DNA from: Symbiodinium natans
Taxonomy: Eukaryota > Sar > Dinophyceae > Suessiales > Symbiodiniaceae
Length of the DNA stretch: 64,000 nt
NCBI GenBank assembly: GCA_905221605.1
Contig: CAJNDS010002375.1
Location: 160,001 to 224,000, forward strand
Reading direction: 5' to 3'
In this document: piece by piece, positions 32,350 through 41,592 of the stretch
Numbering within the stretch: the first letter of the stretch is position 1
Layout of the letters: each line of letters opens with the position of its first letter
Translations under genes and position numbers: made by a program
Notes under the pieces: model-generated
Told to the model about the DNA's origin: nothing
What the model saw: only the letters and a program-made list of their open reading frames with translations
Database searches by the model: none

Positions 32350-33440
32350 CCAGGTCTACCTCTTCTAGCAAAGCTCCCTGAACTTGCAGCTGGAATGCCA
32401 AGGTCCTGTCATGTCGTGTCACTTGACATCTACGCGCGGTCTGATTAATTACTGCGGCGACATGCGGCGAGCCGGTGAATCGCACATGAGCTTCCAACTG
32501 CATGATCGAACCCTTCAGCAAAAATCTTCACGACTTGCTTCCCTGCTCAGGCTTGCACTGGGGCTCACTGAATCTGCTAAAAAAAACAGATCGACACCTG
32601 AGCTGGTGCGGCACGCAGGGTCAAGACATGGTCCTGCGCGGTTGGGGCACGGTTTGGTTCGTACCCTTGTGTCGGCTCCGCCGAAAACATGAACGGATTA
32701 GCTGTAGGTTGCTGCGCCCGTGAACAACCCTTACCAGGGAAACGCACTACGAGGCATCCTTTTCGGGCATTTCCGGCTTCTAGCCCAACTCTCATTCTCC
32801 ATGCAGCTCCCACGCCCCGCACCCGAACACAAGGTCCTTGGTATGTGGCCTTGGGAGCTGCTAGCCGAACCAAGGTTGACTCCGAAATGCCGGCGATGAC
32901 CTTACATGGACATGAGGCCCCACGTCCTCTGCGGGTGAAGTCTGCAGGGCATCGGCCTGTGGGTCGTAGGCTGCTAGGGCTCCCATGCGTTTGGAGCTAC
33001 TTCTTTGATTGTTGGTGTGATTGTTGTATTTGTGTTGCGTGCTACGTCTGATACGGCTAGTCTTACTTCGAGCAGTATCCTTTTTGTCTTTCAAGGTGTT
33101 GACAGAATTCCTTGGCGCCAGCTGGGGTGAGGGGCCCAAAGAATTCAGGCTAGACACGTCACAAGCAAGTCGACATAGTGCGTAATAAGGGGGGCGGGCG
33201 AACTTCCCGTCATCTGAGCTACTTGCTTTGGTGGTCATGCATCGAACTCATGGAGCCCTGGCAGAGGGTGACCGAAACGTAGTAAACTGTCAACAGCGTT
33301 TTCGCAGCGTCCACTCGGCTCGACTGGACAGCGTCTGGGAGAAATTCAGTTTGGCCTGCTAGCTACCCAAACCACGGACCCTAAACCCAACACCCTGCAG
33401 CTGAACCTCAATGCTTGATTGTGAGCCCTAATTGCCACGG
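32350..33440. other. Unresolved stretch
   Basis: Open frames on both strands at 32384-32700 and 32860-33240. None is recognised. There are no telomere-like arrays until 33451. Confidence 0.3.
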
Positions 33441-33450
33441 GCTTGTCACC

Positions 33451-34098
33451 CCTAAATCCTAAACCCTAAACCCTAACCCTAAACCCTAAACCCTAAGCCC
33501 TAAACCCTAAACCTGATTCAAGGAACCGCCCCCCCTTGGAAACCGGAAGCCCTTCGCAAAATGCTCTGGGGGGCGGGGCCAGCACGGGCTCCAGGTCCCT
33601 CTTGAAGCTCGAGCCGGCCGAGTTGCAGCCACTCTCCTCCTGCTTATCGGCTCTCAGGTTTAGGGTTTAGGGTTTAGGGTTTGGGTTTAGGGTTTAGGGT
33701 TTAGGGTTTAGGGTTTAGGGTTTAGGGTTTAGGGTTTAGGGTTTAGGGTTTATAGGGTTTAGGGTTTAGGGTTTAGAGTTTAGGCTCCCGCATTGCTGGC
33801 CCAACCGCAGGCAGGCTTAGGGTTTATAGGGTCTAGGGTTTACGGCTTGGGGCTCAGGGTTTAGGTTTCAGGGTTCAGGGTTTAAGGTCCAAAGCGTTTA
33901 GGCTTTAGGGTTCCTAGGGGCTCGGGGGAGACAATCTCAAAGCCCAGCCCCAGCCACCGGTAGCCAAACTCCTCGAGGTGTCCCAAGGAGCAGGAACACC
34001 TACAAAGCCACGCCCCCCCCTCCAAACCCTAAACCCTAAACCCTAAACCCTAAATAAACCCTAAACCCTAAACCCTAAACCCTAAACCCTAAACCCTA
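33451..34098. repeat. Large telomere-like block, both orientations
   Basis: CCCTAAA units run at 33451-33513, TTTAGGG units at 33657-33785, degenerate TTTAGGG/TTCAGGG at 33820-33915, and CCCTAAA at 34024-34098. The last array is the insertion site of the LTR retrotransposon and continues on its far side at 44000-44038. Confidence 0.85.
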
Positions 34099-34313
34099 TG
34101 CGGAGCTGCAACTGGTAGTGTAGAAAGGAGTTGGTGATGGGAGTTGAAGGGGTCAATGTACCCGAAAATTTTTGGCTCAAGATGACAGTGCACTTAGTGA
34201 GAAAAGGGTGCTTGGTCTTTTGGGTTTGGTTTGGTGTTGGTTGGTCCAGGGGATCAAGGGCTTCTGTTGGGGTTGACTGTTTTGTTCCCTGTCCTCCTTC
34301 GGTTGCCCCCCGT
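34099..34313 (+). repeat. 5' LTR
   Basis: It begins TGCGGAGCTGCAACTGG and ends GTTGCCCCCCGT, so the 5' TG is present but the usual CA 3' end is not. It contains TTTTGGCTCAAG at 34170-34181, equal to the last 12 nt of the dinoflagellate spliced leader, followed immediately by ATG. Confidence 0.9.
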
Positions 34314-34327
34314 GGGTTATGAGCCCA
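34313..34327 (+). other. Putative primer-binding site
   Basis: TGGGTTATGAGCCCA directly follows the LTR and starts with TGG, as expected for pairing with a tRNA CCA end. The tRNA is not identified. Confidence 0.4.
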
Positions 34328-34376
34328 AATTAGGCTTCCTGCGGAATTGGTAAAGATTTTTCGTTTGTTTAACGCC

Positions 34377-35087
34377 ATGGACATGATGCGGCGTCGCTCT
34401 GAGCCTGGACTGTCGCCAACGGCCAATGAAGCCGAAGGAAATCGTGGTGATGGGGGTGAAGATCGACAACAAATGGTACAAGCGCTGACAGATGGTAGGG
34501 AGGTTGCAATGATACAACCAACGCCTCAGGTGGAAAACGAAGTGGTTCCGGTTCAAGCAGCAAATCCTTTCTGGAGCGAGCGGGCTCAAGAAGAAATGAG
34601 ACTTAGGCAATCAAGGCCGGCAAGTCTTCCCGCGAGCGGAGGGGATAGAAGTGGTGAAGGTACGAGGAGGCCGCCTTCGCTGCAAGATCTTTTGGGTCAG
34701 GAACCTGCACCTGTTGAGAGACCATCGTCAGGCTTAATGGGCCAAATGGAGCGAGGTACTATTGGTGGAGTGCAAGCCGACGAAGAACTCATTCCTGATG
34801 TTAGTGGTGAAGAGCAAACTGAAGATATGGCGGTGGTAAAGCGTGCGCTGAAAGAGTTGCTTGTGCAAACAAAGGAGCTGGGGAACAGGTTGCATCGGGT
34901 GGAGGAGAAAAGCTATACCTCTGCTGCATCTGGGTCAGCTTCAAGGGCACGGAGCTCTGGACGCAAACACGGCATATCCTCTAGGAATGACTCCAGAGAA
35001 GCAGTACCTGCCAGGACAAGTTTTCTACACGGATGGTATGGGTGGTTTTTGGACTGTGTTGCCGGATGGGACATGGATGCCTATTGA
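34377..35087 (+). CDS. Retroelement Gag N-terminal part (first frame)
   Basis: The frame starts at the ATG in GCCATGGACATGATGCGG and encodes the acidic, low-complexity Gag N-terminus typical of dinoflagellate copia elements, with a helical segment (AVVKRALKELLVQTKEL). From about residue 195 the family-like reading moves to the next frame (LGMTPEKQYLPGQVFYTDG), so the last 40 codons of this frame are probably not Gag. A +1 change near 34960-34975 would join it to the long ORF. No membrane segment or signal peptide is visible. Confidence 0.65.
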   Translation: MDMMRRRSEPGLSPTANEAEGNRGDGGEDRQQMVQALTDGREVAMIQPTPQVENEVVPVQAANPFWSERAQEEMRLRQSRPASLPASGGDRSGEGTRRPPSLQDLLGQEPAPVERPSSGLMGQMERGTIGGVQADEELIPDVSGEEQTEDMAVVKRALKELLVQTKELGNRLHRVEEKSYTSAASGSASRARSSGRKHGISSRNDSREAVPARTSFLHGWYGWFLDCVAGWDMDAY

Positions 35088-38000
35088 GGGCTACGACCTG
35101 CCAAAGGGTTGTGATCTTCAATCCTTGCCTGGGTCCAGGAAGGGGGATGTTCAAGTGGAGGATGAAAAAGAAGTGCCAATGATGCATATAGCTGAAGGGA
35201 AGAAACCCTCCAGATTGCCTCCATTGAATTACCCCACGGGAGGTCCTGCAAGTGGTGGATATGCAAGTGGACCACCTGGTTTAACACATGTTCCGATTAC
35301 TTCCGTGCCGTCAGGTGTTGATGGTTCTGCCGCACCTGTGGGGAACCAGCCCGGTTTTGTTTCAGCTCGGGAAACTGCAACGCAAGAGAACTCAGCAGGA
35401 TCGGGTGGATATACAATGGTGGATGATGTTCCGTATCGGTGGAAAATGGTCGCTGGGAAGTTGGAACTAGAAAAGGTTCCGCTCACAGCTGTTACGCCTG
35501 GTATAGGACATGGACTACCTCAAGGGCCTGGTGGTAGGGTCAGTTTACCTCCTGGAGCAGTGGTGCCACGTGGTATGCCAATCACTGGTGATAGTTCTGG
35601 AACCGAACGTCCGGAGGCTCTCGGGAAGCATGTGATGAGCCTTCCAACTTTGGCAGACTACACACCAAGCAATCCGACGGCACTGGGTGATTGGATCGCA
35701 ATGATCGAACCAATGTTGTCTTCGCTGACAGATACAGGAAGAGTGTGGTGGCAATGCGTCTACTCAAAGGCATATCAAGCGTATGCCAAATGGTTGAGTG
35801 TTTCTCCACTGGAAAGGTTGGGCATCAAGGCTGAGCTGGAAGGGCTCAAAGTGGTTCAAACTGTGCATGTTTTGTTGGAGCAGAGAGCGGTGTCTTTGCT
35901 GCTACAGGCGATCCCGGAGAGATTGAAGACCGAGATCGTTTCCACTCGAATGTTGGGGTCAGTGATGATATTCTACAAATTGCTGACGGTCTACCAACCA
36001 GGTGGAGCAAATGAGCGCAGCACAATGTTGAACTTCTTGGTGCAACCATCTCCAGCAACCTCGATCTCAGAGGCCATGAAGGGAGTGCGTCAATGGGCGC
36101 AATGGCGTTCCCGATTAAGGGAGTTGAGAGCGGCCGAGCCGGACGCTACCTTGCTTATCAAGGGATTGGATGGTTTATCATCCGCGTTGCTGGCGAAACA
36201 CCCTACGGTTCATTTCAGAGTGGCATCCGTTCGGGAGAAATTGGGGGTGGACTACTCGCCGACCTCTGAAACTGCGACAAAACTAGCTGAAATGTTACAG
36301 GCAGAGTTTGAACTGCTACTGCATAGTGCTGGTGAACAAGAGGTGAAGCAGGACTCGGGCGCCAAGAAAAGGGCCAGGTTAAACAAGGCCCAAAAGGGAA
36401 CTGGTGACGAGACGGAGGAGGGTGACAAAGGCAAAGGGAAAGGAAAAAGGTACAGCGGAGATGGTGAACGTCCTTTCTGTTGGATATATGGGAAGACCGA
36501 TGCAGGTTGCAAGTTCGGATCCCGCTGCAAATTTCGCCATGACAAAGACTCCCTTGAGCGAGGAAGATGTTTTGAGTGTGGGGCCGTTGGCCATCTGCAG
36601 CCGCAATGTCCATATAAGGATGGTGCAAGTTCTAATGTGGACTCAAATCCTGAGAGGAGTAGATCTAAAGGGAATTCTCCCAAAGGGGGAAAGGGCGGCA
36701 AAGGTGCGAAATGGGGAAATGCCAAAAAGGCAGAGGTAGCTGAAGGGGGAGATGAGACGGCTGATGCGGGATTGGATAAAGGTTCTGCAAGTCCCTCATC
36801 GCCATCAACGGCCAATCAGGTCCTTGTTGAAGCGTTAGAAGTGCTGAAATCTATGAAGCTGTCATCAGAACAGTCGGCATCAAGCGGGGATCCCAGTATT
36901 CGAATGTTATGTGGCTCTGGGCTGCTTCAGCAGGAAGGGAGAGTGGCATTGGTGGATACAGCTGCTACGCATCTTGCGCGGACGCTTTTTCCATGGGAAT
37001 GTTTACCAGACACTACTGTTATGGTGCAAAGCGCGCTTGGTGGTGTGACAATGAGGATTACAGAGAAAGGGACGTTGATTAGGGAAGACAATGGGCCCCT
37101 GATTATCCCTCTCTGGTTGATTTTGGAGTTTGGGGCGAACCTCACTGTGATCAATGGAACGTGTCACATGGGTGCAAAATCTTCGCTGGACCAGCTCTTG
37201 TGGTTTGAACATGGCTGTTTGGTTATGGATTACAAAACAGCTGAAAAAATGGTTTTGCATGCTGAAAGGCAGCGTGCGTCTTGGTCCCATTCTCAATGGA
37301 GGAATGGAAGGGCGGACTGTGGAGTCGGTTCGTCGGATGCCACGTTGTTGCCGAAGCAGGGAGAAGGCCGAGGAGTATGCGTTCTACATGTGGCCAGGGT
37401 TTCTGACACCAATGAGTGTTCGGGAATGGGCATGTTGGACTCGGGAGCATCACATCCTCTCAGATCACTTCGTCCTGGTGAACAGCTTCCGCAGCAAAAG
37501 GTGTTGGTGTCTTTAGCTGTTGGATCTCGGGAGATGTGTATTACCCCAGGTGGGACCCTGGTAACTCCTGAAATGGTAGATCCACTAGTGCCAATTGGCA
37601 AAGCGAGCGCCTTGGTTGGTCTCAGAGTTCAGTGGCGTGGTGGCAAGTGCACAGCCTCACATCCTGTTCTGGGGGAACTTCGCGTTCGTGATCTGAATGG
37701 GTGCCCTTGTTTGGAAAAGGAGGTGGCGCTTCAGATCATTGATGAAATGGATTGGTGTTCACCAAAGCAAGCTTTGAAGGTGGCACGTATGGTTCAAGGG
37801 TGTCCGAATACGGACAACGAGGTGGCTGTAAAAACGTCGTTGCAAAGCGCAGCGCGGACAGCGTCAGCGAATGAGGAGGAGTTCGTCCAGGCATGCTGGA
37901 GATTTCTTCGGTGGTATTATGGGGATATACCAGAAAATATGCTGATGGAGCTGTTGCCACGTGGAGATATTGCGGCGTTGCCTTTCAACCGTCATAAAAG

Positions 38001-41000
38001 GAGACGTCTGGCACGAGCAAAAAGGGTGGTGGTACACCTATTTTCGGGGAAACAAAAATGGCATTTTCCCAGTCGGGATGTGGAGGTACTGGAGCTGGAT
38101 TTGACAAAAGGCGGTGACCTACATAATTCGAGCGTCTGGAAGTATCTTCTGCATCTGGCGGCTGAAGGAAAGGTGGTTGCTGTGGTTGGAGGACCTCCAT
38201 GCAGGACAGTGTCAAGGTTGAGAGGTGAAGACGGTGGTCCACCTGTATTGCGCCGACGCTGTGGGCCTGAACGGTTGGGATTAAAAAGTCTTCCTTGGCC
38301 ACATCAAGAATTAGCTCAAAAGGATGGTGTTTTACTTCTGAAGATGCTTTTCCTATATGACGTGGCGGTGCATTCAAGGTGTGGAACTGCTGAAGTCATC
38401 AATGGAAGTTCTGTCTTCTTTGGCATGGAAAGCCCTGGGGACCCTGAACTCATAGGGAAAGATTTCTCTCAGAACGGCAAAACGGTCTTGAGTGCTGAGG
38501 ATCTGGTGGATGGTTCTCAGGAAGGGCTCTCAAGTCCTACCTTCTGGAGTTGGCCAGAGGTTAAAAACTTTTGTGAGCGTTATGGAATGTACGCTGCACA
38601 TTTTGATCAAGGAGCATTGGGACATGCTCTGGTGAAACCTACGACTTTCCTGGTGTCTGATATGGAACTATGGGAATCGTTGGAACAGGTTCGCGTGGTT
38701 GTTCCGTGGTCAGCAACATTCGCTTCTACCCTGGAAGAGCGTATTGGACAATCCTCTATATGGGCGCGATGGGCGTTTGGATTGGTTAAAAGAATACGTC
38801 ACAGGTTAGCACAATGGTTGCATGAGAGCGATGCTGAACGGGAAGCTATGGTGTTAAAAAAGGAAGAACGAGAAGGGACGTTACGGAGGTTGACAGCTGA
38901 GGAGCGAGCTTTCCGTGACCATTGCCTAAGGGGGCATATTCCTTTCAGACGTGATTGTCAAATCTGTGTGTCTGCCGCTGGAAAAGAGCGTCGCCATTTG
39001 AGGCGAAAGCATGGGGATGCTTACACTTTATCATTGGACTTAGCGGGTCCATACAAGTGTTCGAAGGATGCTCACCAGCAGAAGCCACGACACGCTGTTA
39101 TTGGTGTGTATCAATTTCCAATGTTGGATCCCAATGTGGGTCGCCCTCCAGAAAAGGAGGAAGATGCGGATGAGGTGGAAGATCAGGTGGCAGATGAAGG
39201 TGCTGGTGTTGGAGAATGGTTAGGCGATGCAGTCGCGAACTTCGAGGAGGAAGACCCTGCACCGGTGGAACCTGCGCCAGTTCTGGAGGCAGAGGTGTTG
39301 AAAATCCAAGCTTCTGAAAAATCCTGGAAGGAACTGAAGGACCACTTGACCCAACCTGTCCGTATGATCAACTTCGTTATGGTGGAGCCGATTGTGGATA
39401 AACAGCAAACAACTGTTTTGTCGGCAGTTCAAAGAATGATGGTGCGCTTGCAGAGACATGGGTATCCGGTGTTGAGAATCCACTCAGATCGAGCGGGGGA
39501 GTTTGTCAATGCACGCTTCCGGTCCTTTTGTGAAACTCGTCTGATATATAGGACCACTGGTGATCCTGGAGTCCCGCAAACAAATGGGCGCGCTGAAGCA
39601 TGTGTGGGTTTATTCAAACGTGGTGTCAGGTCGCTCTTAAAGGAGGCGCGACTCGGGCCGGCGTACTGGGCACTGGCTGCTCGCCATTGGTCAATGTTAC
39701 GGTGGCAGAAAGCTGAAAGGGAGTTGGGGTTAAATCCTAAAGCATTGCTTCCCTTTGGTGCTCAGATTCAAGTCAAACGTCGTCCGTGGGAGTTGCTGGG
39801 TCCGGATGGAACAAAGAAAGGTCGGCAATGGGTCGATCGTACGCAGCCCGCGCTTCTTTTGGGTCCATGCGATGACCTACCTGGTGGTTATTGGGTGGAA
39901 GCTCAAGGGACTGCAAAAGATCCGGATGAACTGGTGTTATTTCCCTGCACTACGATTTTTTCCAATATAAAGGAACCGCCTGAATTGGAGCTGGAAGGGG
40001 TGGTAGAAGAACAGGAGCCTTCTCCTCCAGAGCATCGTCTCAAGGGGAAAAAACCGGCGCTTCGGTTCGCTGATGAGGAAGGTCCTCCTTTACCTCCGCC
40101 TCGCGATCCTCCAGTTCGCCATCGGTTGATGGAGAAAAGCCCGGCCTCTTCACTGCGTGGTCATGTGGGCTCCTTGCGCTTGCTTCGCAAGCGGGGGGAG
40201 AGTCCGCCCTTAGAAATTTTCGAGGATGACATGCAGGGTCTGGGGGAGCTGGAAGAAAATGCAGATGTTGAGGACAATGTTCCTGGTGATGAGTATTGGC
40301 CGACTTGCTGTTCTCCTCATGAAAATGCTTATTTTGTCTGCAAAAGTGAGACTGCTGAGGATGGAACACAGTTGGAAAAAGAAGAGCAAAAAGCCAAGTC
40401 AATGTATGAAAGGTCTATGTATGATTACGTGGACTGCGAGGAGCTTTTGGAAGGGATTGTATACCCAAAGAGGGTGAATCGAAGAGGTGGTATCAACAAT
40501 TGGTGTACAAGTACGCGAGCTCTGGTGTTGGGCCACTATACTCATGGCGGAGTGTGTGGTATTACAAAAGAGACTCATCGGAGACCATGGCTATGTCGTT
40601 ATTTGGCATCATTCGTGAGGCACCACAATCCTGAAGCCAAATTTTCTGCTCTTCAGATCTCGTGCAATGCTCCGGTGTCATTGCATAGGGATAGTCACAA
40701 TGAAAAGCATTGCTGCAATTATGTGTGTGGCTTTGGTGACTATAAAGATGGTCAGCTGTGGGTTGAGGATGAAAAGGTTTTAGAGGAAGGAGCTGAAGTG
40801 GTGGAGCAATCCTATGGGAAGAAAGTCTTACCTGGAAAATTGGTGGATATCCACTGGAACTTCATGTCGTTCTTTCCGAGAAAACTGCATGGTCCTATGC
40901 CTTGGAAAGGGAACAGGGTATCCTTGACAGGGTACACACCTGTTTTTATGGAGCGTTTGAGCTACAAGGATAGGTGCTCTCTTCTCCAATGTAAGTTTCC

Positions 41001-41166
41001 TCTTCCGGAACCACAAGCTGAAGAAGGTGAAAAAAGGAAATGGTTAAAAATGACGCTGAAAGAAACCTCGCTGGACGACCTTGCAGAGGAAGTCGACTAC
41101 GCTGTGTTCGAAGCGCATCAATGGGCTCTAGAGGAGCATTTGAGTATTCGACGCCTAATTTTTTGA
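34861..41166 (+). CDS. Retroelement Gag-Pol polyprotein (Gag to 2OG-oxygenase-like)
   Basis: This is an open frame of 2101 codons; no ATG marks a natural start, so positions count from 34861. Domains: Gag core about 270-500; CCCH finger 540-560; CCHC knuckle C570-C583; degenerate retropepsin-like motif VDTAATH (D699); canonical LDSGASH (D860); Rossmann-like segment with HLFSG (1059-1063), GGPPC (C1114) and MESP (E1190); integrase HHCC (H1354, H1359, C1366, C1369) and DD35E (D1393, D1543, E1579, with exactly 35 residues between the last two); 2OG-Fe(II)-oxygenase-like HxD (H1942, D1944), H2010 and R2019. It ends at TTT TGA; reverse transcriptase follows after frame changes. The methyltransferase and oxygenase calls rest on motifs, not on searches. 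Confidence 0.85.
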   Translation: MCKQRSWGTGCIGWRRKAIPLLHLGQLQGHGALDANTAYPLGMTPEKQYLPGQVFYTDGMGGFWTVLPDGTWMPIEGYDLPKGCDLQSLPGSRKGDVQVEDEKEVPMMHIAEGKKPSRLPPLNYPTGGPASGGYASGPPGLTHVPITSVPSGVDGSAAPVGNQPGFVSARETATQENSAGSGGYTMVDDVPYRWKMVAGKLELEKVPLTAVTPGIGHGLPQGPGGRVSLPPGAVVPRGMPITGDSSGTERPEALGKHVMSLPTLADYTPSNPTALGDWIAMIEPMLSSLTDTGRVWWQCVYSKAYQAYAKWLSVSPLERLGIKAELEGLKVVQTVHVLLEQRAVSLLLQAIPERLKTEIVSTRMLGSVMIFYKLLTVYQPGGANERSTMLNFLVQPSPATSISEAMKGVRQWAQWRSRLRELRAAEPDATLLIKGLDGLSSALLAKHPTVHFRVASVREKLGVDYSPTSETATKLAEMLQAEFELLLHSAGEQEVKQDSGAKKRARLNKAQKGTGDETEEGDKGKGKGKRYSGDGERPFCWIYGKTDAGCKFGSRCKFRHDKDSLERGRCFECGAVGHLQPQCPYKDGASSNVDSNPERSRSKGNSPKGGKGGKGAKWGNAKKAEVAEGGDETADAGLDKGSASPSSPSTANQVLVEALEVLKSMKLSSEQSASSGDPSIRMLCGSGLLQQEGRVALVDTAATHLARTLFPWECLPDTTVMVQSALGGVTMRITEKGTLIREDNGPLIIPLWLILEFGANLTVINGTCHMGAKSSLDQLLWFEHGCLVMDYKTAEKMVLHAERQRASWSHSQWRNGRADCGVGSSDATLLPKQGEGRGVCVLHVARVSDTNECSGMGMLDSGASHPLRSLRPGEQLPQQKVLVSLAVGSREMCITPGGTLVTPEMVDPLVPIGKASALVGLRVQWRGGKCTASHPVLGELRVRDLNGCPCLEKEVALQIIDEMDWCSPKQALKVARMVQGCPNTDNEVAVKTSLQSAARTASANEEEFVQACWRFLRWYYGDIPENMLMELLPRGDIAALPFNRHKRRRLARAKRVVVHLFSGKQKWHFPSRDVEVLELDLTKGGDLHNSSVWKYLLHLAAEGKVVAVVGGPPCRTVSRLRGEDGGPPVLRRRCGPERLGLKSLPWPHQELAQKDGVLLLKMLFLYDVAVHSRCGTAEVINGSSVFFGMESPGDPELIGKDFSQNGKTVLSAEDLVDGSQEGLSSPTFWSWPEVKNFCERYGMYAAHFDQGALGHALVKPTTFLVSDMELWESLEQVRVVVPWSATFASTLEERIGQSSIWARWAFGLVKRIRHRLAQWLHESDAEREAMVLKKEEREGTLRRLTAEERAFRDHCLRGHIPFRRDCQICVSAAGKERRHLRRKHGDAYTLSLDLAGPYKCSKDAHQQKPRHAVIGVYQFPMLDPNVGRPPEKEEDADEVEDQVADEGAGVGEWLGDAVANFEEEDPAPVEPAPVLEAEVLKIQASEKSWKELKDHLTQPVRMINFVMVEPIVDKQQTTVLSAVQRMMVRLQRHGYPVLRIHSDRAGEFVNARFRSFCETRLIYRTTGDPGVPQTNGRAEACVGLFKRGVRSLLKEARLGPAYWALAARHWSMLRWQKAERELGLNPKALLPFGAQIQVKRRPWELLGPDGTKKGRQWVDRTQPALLLGPCDDLPGGYWVEAQGTAKDPDELVLFPCTTIFSNIKEPPELELEGVVEEQEPSPPEHRLKGKKPALRFADEEGPPLPPPRDPPVRHRLMEKSPASSLRGHVGSLRLLRKRGESPPLEIFEDDMQGLGELEENADVEDNVPGDEYWPTCCSPHENAYFVCKSETAEDGTQLEKEEQKAKSMYERSMYDYVDCEELLEGIVYPKRVNRRGGINNWCTSTRALVLGHYTHGGVCGITKETHRRPWLCRYLASFVRHHNPEAKFSALQISCNAPVSLHRDSHNEKHCCNYVCGFGDYKDGQLWVEDEKVLEEGAEVVEQSYGKKVLPGKLVDIHWNFMSFFPRKLHGPMPWKGNRVSLTGYTPVFMERLSYKDRCSLLQCKFPLPEPQAEEGEKRKWLKMTLKETSLDDLAEEVDYAVFEAHQWALEEHLSIRRLIF

Positions 41167-41592
41167 ACAGGAATGTTGCATTTTGGACGAGTTCCATGGA
41201 TCGGCCAATGAGTCGAATGAGGAAAAAGGATCAGAGACTAGAGAATGGCTGGTTAAAGCAAAAAGGGCTGAGGAACAGCTCTCGAAGTTTTTGGTCAAAG
41301 CAGCTCAAGTTCAGCAAATGGTACAAGAAAACACCGCGCTTGAGGCAGCAGAGGAGGTTGAGTTCCTGCAAACAAAAACAATCCCTACACAAGAAGCCAT
41401 GCAAGAGCTGGAAAAGTGGAGGGAATCATTGTCGGACGAGGTGACGTCTTTGGTGAAAGAGTTGGAGGTGGTAGAACCAACAACTCAAGAAAAGCTGGAC
41501 AAATTGGCGGAAGAGCCTAATGCACCGGTGATTGAGTACGTTCCCAGTCTGGTGGTGTTTACTCGGAAACTCGGAAGCAAGGGACAGGGAGG
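41165..41592 (+). CDS. Retroelement Pol linker and start of RT (second frame)
   Basis: In the +1 frame relative to the long ORF, a charged coiled-coil-like stretch (KAKRAEEQLSKFLVKAAQVQ) is followed by PSLVVFTRKLGSKGQG, the usual lead-in to copia reverse transcriptase. It would be reached by +1 slippage on TTT_TGA at 41161-41166. The family-like reading then moves back to the first frame near 41590 (QRARICACGNF). Confidence 0.65.

Noticed and set aside
34131-34322. Short protein gene within the LTR after the spliced-leader-like 12-mer
   Set aside because: The frame is short and low-complexity (Trp/Gly/Val-rich); it ends in the primer-binding region. More likely untranslated leader.
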